Shown here piece by piece: positions 31,642-33,154 of a stretch of 33,154 nucleotides of DNA. The notes beneath the pieces were generated by a model. It was not told the origin of the DNA, made no database searches, and saw nothing but the letters and a program-made list of their open reading frames with translations. The DNA comes from Mycobacterium sp. GTDB taxonomy: Bacteria; Actinomycetota; Actinomycetes; Mycobacteriales; Mycobacteriaceae. A program made the translations under genes and the position numbers. How positions within the stretch are numbered: position 1 is the first letter of the stretch; each line of letters starts with the position of its first letter. The stretch is taken from the NCBI GenBank assembly GCA_022841565.1, contig JALHRH010000019.1:1-33154 (forward strand), given 5' to 3'.

Positions 31642-32268
31642 CTAAATGCGTCGGGCCATCGTCGCCTGTCCAGGCCCGGCGAGTTCGGTTACCGCTTGCC
31701 GTCGGCCGGCCATTGCCATCAAGATCGCCTCCCCGGAGCCACTGACTTCCGGGCCGCTGCCGTATTGCCAGCCGACGTCGGTCGCAATCAGTCGTAGTCC
31801 TCTGATGCGTCGCCGCGCACCCAGCCGCGGGTTCCCGGGCACTAGAGGAAGGATCCTTTTCAGGCGGTCGCTTGGCACGGTGCGGGGATAACCCAGTCCG
31901 CGTCGGATGTCCTGGTGGTGGATCGTTCCGTCGACGAGGGCAATCATGCCGCCGAAACCGGCAGTAAGCCCCTTCGGATGTAGGTGCCTGCCCAGGAAGT
32001 TCATCAACTCCTGCGGGGACATCTGCGCGAACTCCTCGACGCCAACCTCGTTGGCATGGACGAGCCGCCCCTGCGCGAAGCGCTTGATCAGGCCGAAGGG
32101 GGTCAACTCTTCGTAGCTGACGATGTGGGCAACGACGTCCTTGACCGTCCATCGGTCGCACAGGCTCTGCGCCTGCCACTCTTGCGGTCTAAGCGTTTGC
32201 AGGAACGCCGCGAGGTCGGCCCGCTCCTCGTAGGCCATATCCATGAGCGACTTCTCGCCGGCGCTCAT
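31642..32268 (-). CDS. Mycothiol-dependent maleylpyruvate isomerase-family (DinB-fold) enzyme
   Basis: 208 residues from ATG 32268 with GGAGG 7 nt upstream. The four-helix DinB/MDMPI-N domain is seen in MDMAYEERADLAAFLQTL, SLCDRWTVKDVVAHIVSYEE (His-bearing metal motif) and IALVDGTIHHQDIRRGLG, whose His residues complete the metal site. Members use mycothiol as a cofactor in isomerisation or detoxification in actinobacteria; this one is annotated by family only, and the C-terminus (GLRLIATDVGWQYGSG, SGSGEAILMAMAGRR) matches the MDMPI C-terminal region. It is coupled to the SRPBCC gene, whose stop overlaps this start (ATGA), so the pair formed an operon before the IS insertion. Confidence 0.78.
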   Translation of the reverse strand: MSAGEKSLMDMAYEERADLAAFLQTLRPQEWQAQSLCDRWTVKDVVAHIVSYEELTPFGLIKRFAQGRLVHANEVGVEEFAQMSPQELMNFLGRHLHPKGLTAGFGGMIALVDGTIHHQDIRRGLGYPRTVPSDRLKRILPLVPGNPRLGARRRIRGLRLIATDVGWQYGSGPEVSGSGEAILMAMAGRRQAVTELAGPGQATMARRI

Positions 32269-32654
32269 TGCGGTGCCTCCGCCGTCACGATCTCTAGGTA
32301 GCGGCTGAGGTAGAGCGGCCAACCCGCATCACCATCAACGCCTTCGGCAATGGCTGGCCAGCCCGTGCCGTGGCGTTCCAGGTGTCGATGCTCTACCTCC
32401 ACCCGAGTGCGATTAGTGGACTCTGCCACGAAACGCACCTCGACCTCGCTGGTCTTGGCGGCGTCAGATTCCAGTTGCCAGGTTGGTCCGATGTCCCACG
32501 AAAAGACAACGCGCGAAGGCGGCTCATAGGCGAGGACCCGCGCCCATTGGCATCGGCTGCCATCAACTCCCAGGTCATAAATGTGTCCGCCGACCCGTGG
32601 CTCGAATACGGTTTCGACGATCGGGACCGCCAGCAGATTGTGTTCGCGTGGCTT
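32265..32654 (-). pseudogene. SRPBCC/AHSA1-domain protein, 5' part removed by an IS21-family element
   Basis: On the minus strand the frame reads KPREHNLLAVPIVETVFEPR, then GGHIYDLGVDGSRCQWARVL, AYEPPSRVVFSWDIG, EVEVRFVAES, VEVEHRHLERHGTGW and DAGWPLYLSRYLEIVTAEAP before TGA. This is a clear AHSA1/START-like fold (hydrophobic-ligand or Hsp90-activator type), about 129 residues from the junction. Relatives have a further 30-40 residues before KPREHN. Upstream of Lys the sequence becomes the end of the IS element, so the start is missing from this side. The remaining part is intact in frame. Its downstream partner, the MDMPI-type gene, overlaps its stop by 4 nt and may have lost its promoter. 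Confidence 0.7.
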
Positions 32655-32661
32655 GTGTCGG

Positions 32662-32707
32662 TTCCGGTTGAATTCTGAGCAGCCTGTTCCGGTCGAAAAG
32701 TGAGCAG
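32662..32707. repeat. Two direct copies of the IS21 terminal box
   Basis: TTCCGGTTGAATTCTGAGCA(G) at 32662-32682 and TTCCGGTCGAAAAGTGAGCA(G) at 32687-32707 agree at 17 of 21 positions, with a 25-nt period. Such multiple end repeats are typical of IS21-family termini. Confidence 0.7.
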
Positions 32708-32713
32708 GTGTGC

Positions 32714-33154
<441 letters not shown>

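Overview
The window is chromosomal DNA of a mycobacterium, most likely a slow-growing non-tuberculous species. The evidence is high GC with many GTG/TTG starts, several apparently leaderless promoters (TANNNT followed 6-8 nt later by the start codon), mycobacterial families (MspA-type porin, mycothiol-dependent MDMPI enzyme, fused two-module FadE) and a gene order that I recall from M. tuberculosis Rv3060c-Rv3066: double GntR regulator, fadE22, ligB, cstA, DoxX-like protein, mmr, TetR regulator. No tRNA, rRNA or CRISPR array was seen. Species and homology statements are from recognition, not from a database search.

Layout. 1-1335: the 5' part of a MEDS-domain sensor gene running off the left edge, then sparse DNA with one 46-residue lipoprotein gene. 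1336-3363: a membrane-embedded spermidine-synthase-like protein. 3383-10562: a lipid/acyl-CoA block with a tandem-duplicated GntR regulator, a thiolase-like protein divergent from its probable DUF35 zinc-ribbon partner, a methyltransferase with a damaged N-terminus, a FadE22-like acyl-CoA dehydrogenase and an SDR. 10674-14552: ligB and cstA. 14775-19208: genes that appear inserted relative to M. tuberculosis: an Hsp70-like ATPase, an MspA porin, a small secreted protein, an SDR and a two-module LppU-like membrane protein. 19201-20710: DoxX-like protein, then the mmr efflux pump and its TetR regulator behind a tandem operator. 20812-26307: HelD-like RNA polymerase motor, a TetR regulator and glycogen phosphorylase, with a perfect 18-bp palindrome between the last two.

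26365-31354: an orphan HicB-like protein, an alpha/beta hydrolase and then, on the minus strand, a tightly packed four-gene operon (DoxX/DoxD-like membrane protein, acyl-CoA-dehydrogenase-like flavoprotein lacking the usual catalytic Glu, PhnD-like binding protein without a signal peptide, TusA-like/radical SAM fusion). Stops and starts overlap or nearly touch throughout. I cannot assign this operon to a known pathway. It is the best candidate for an undescribed system; a sulfur- or flavin-redox theme is an inference.

31642-33154: an MDMPI-type enzyme coupled to an SRPBCC/AHSA1 gene that has lost its 5' part to an IS21-family element. The end repeats and istB of that element run off the right edge.
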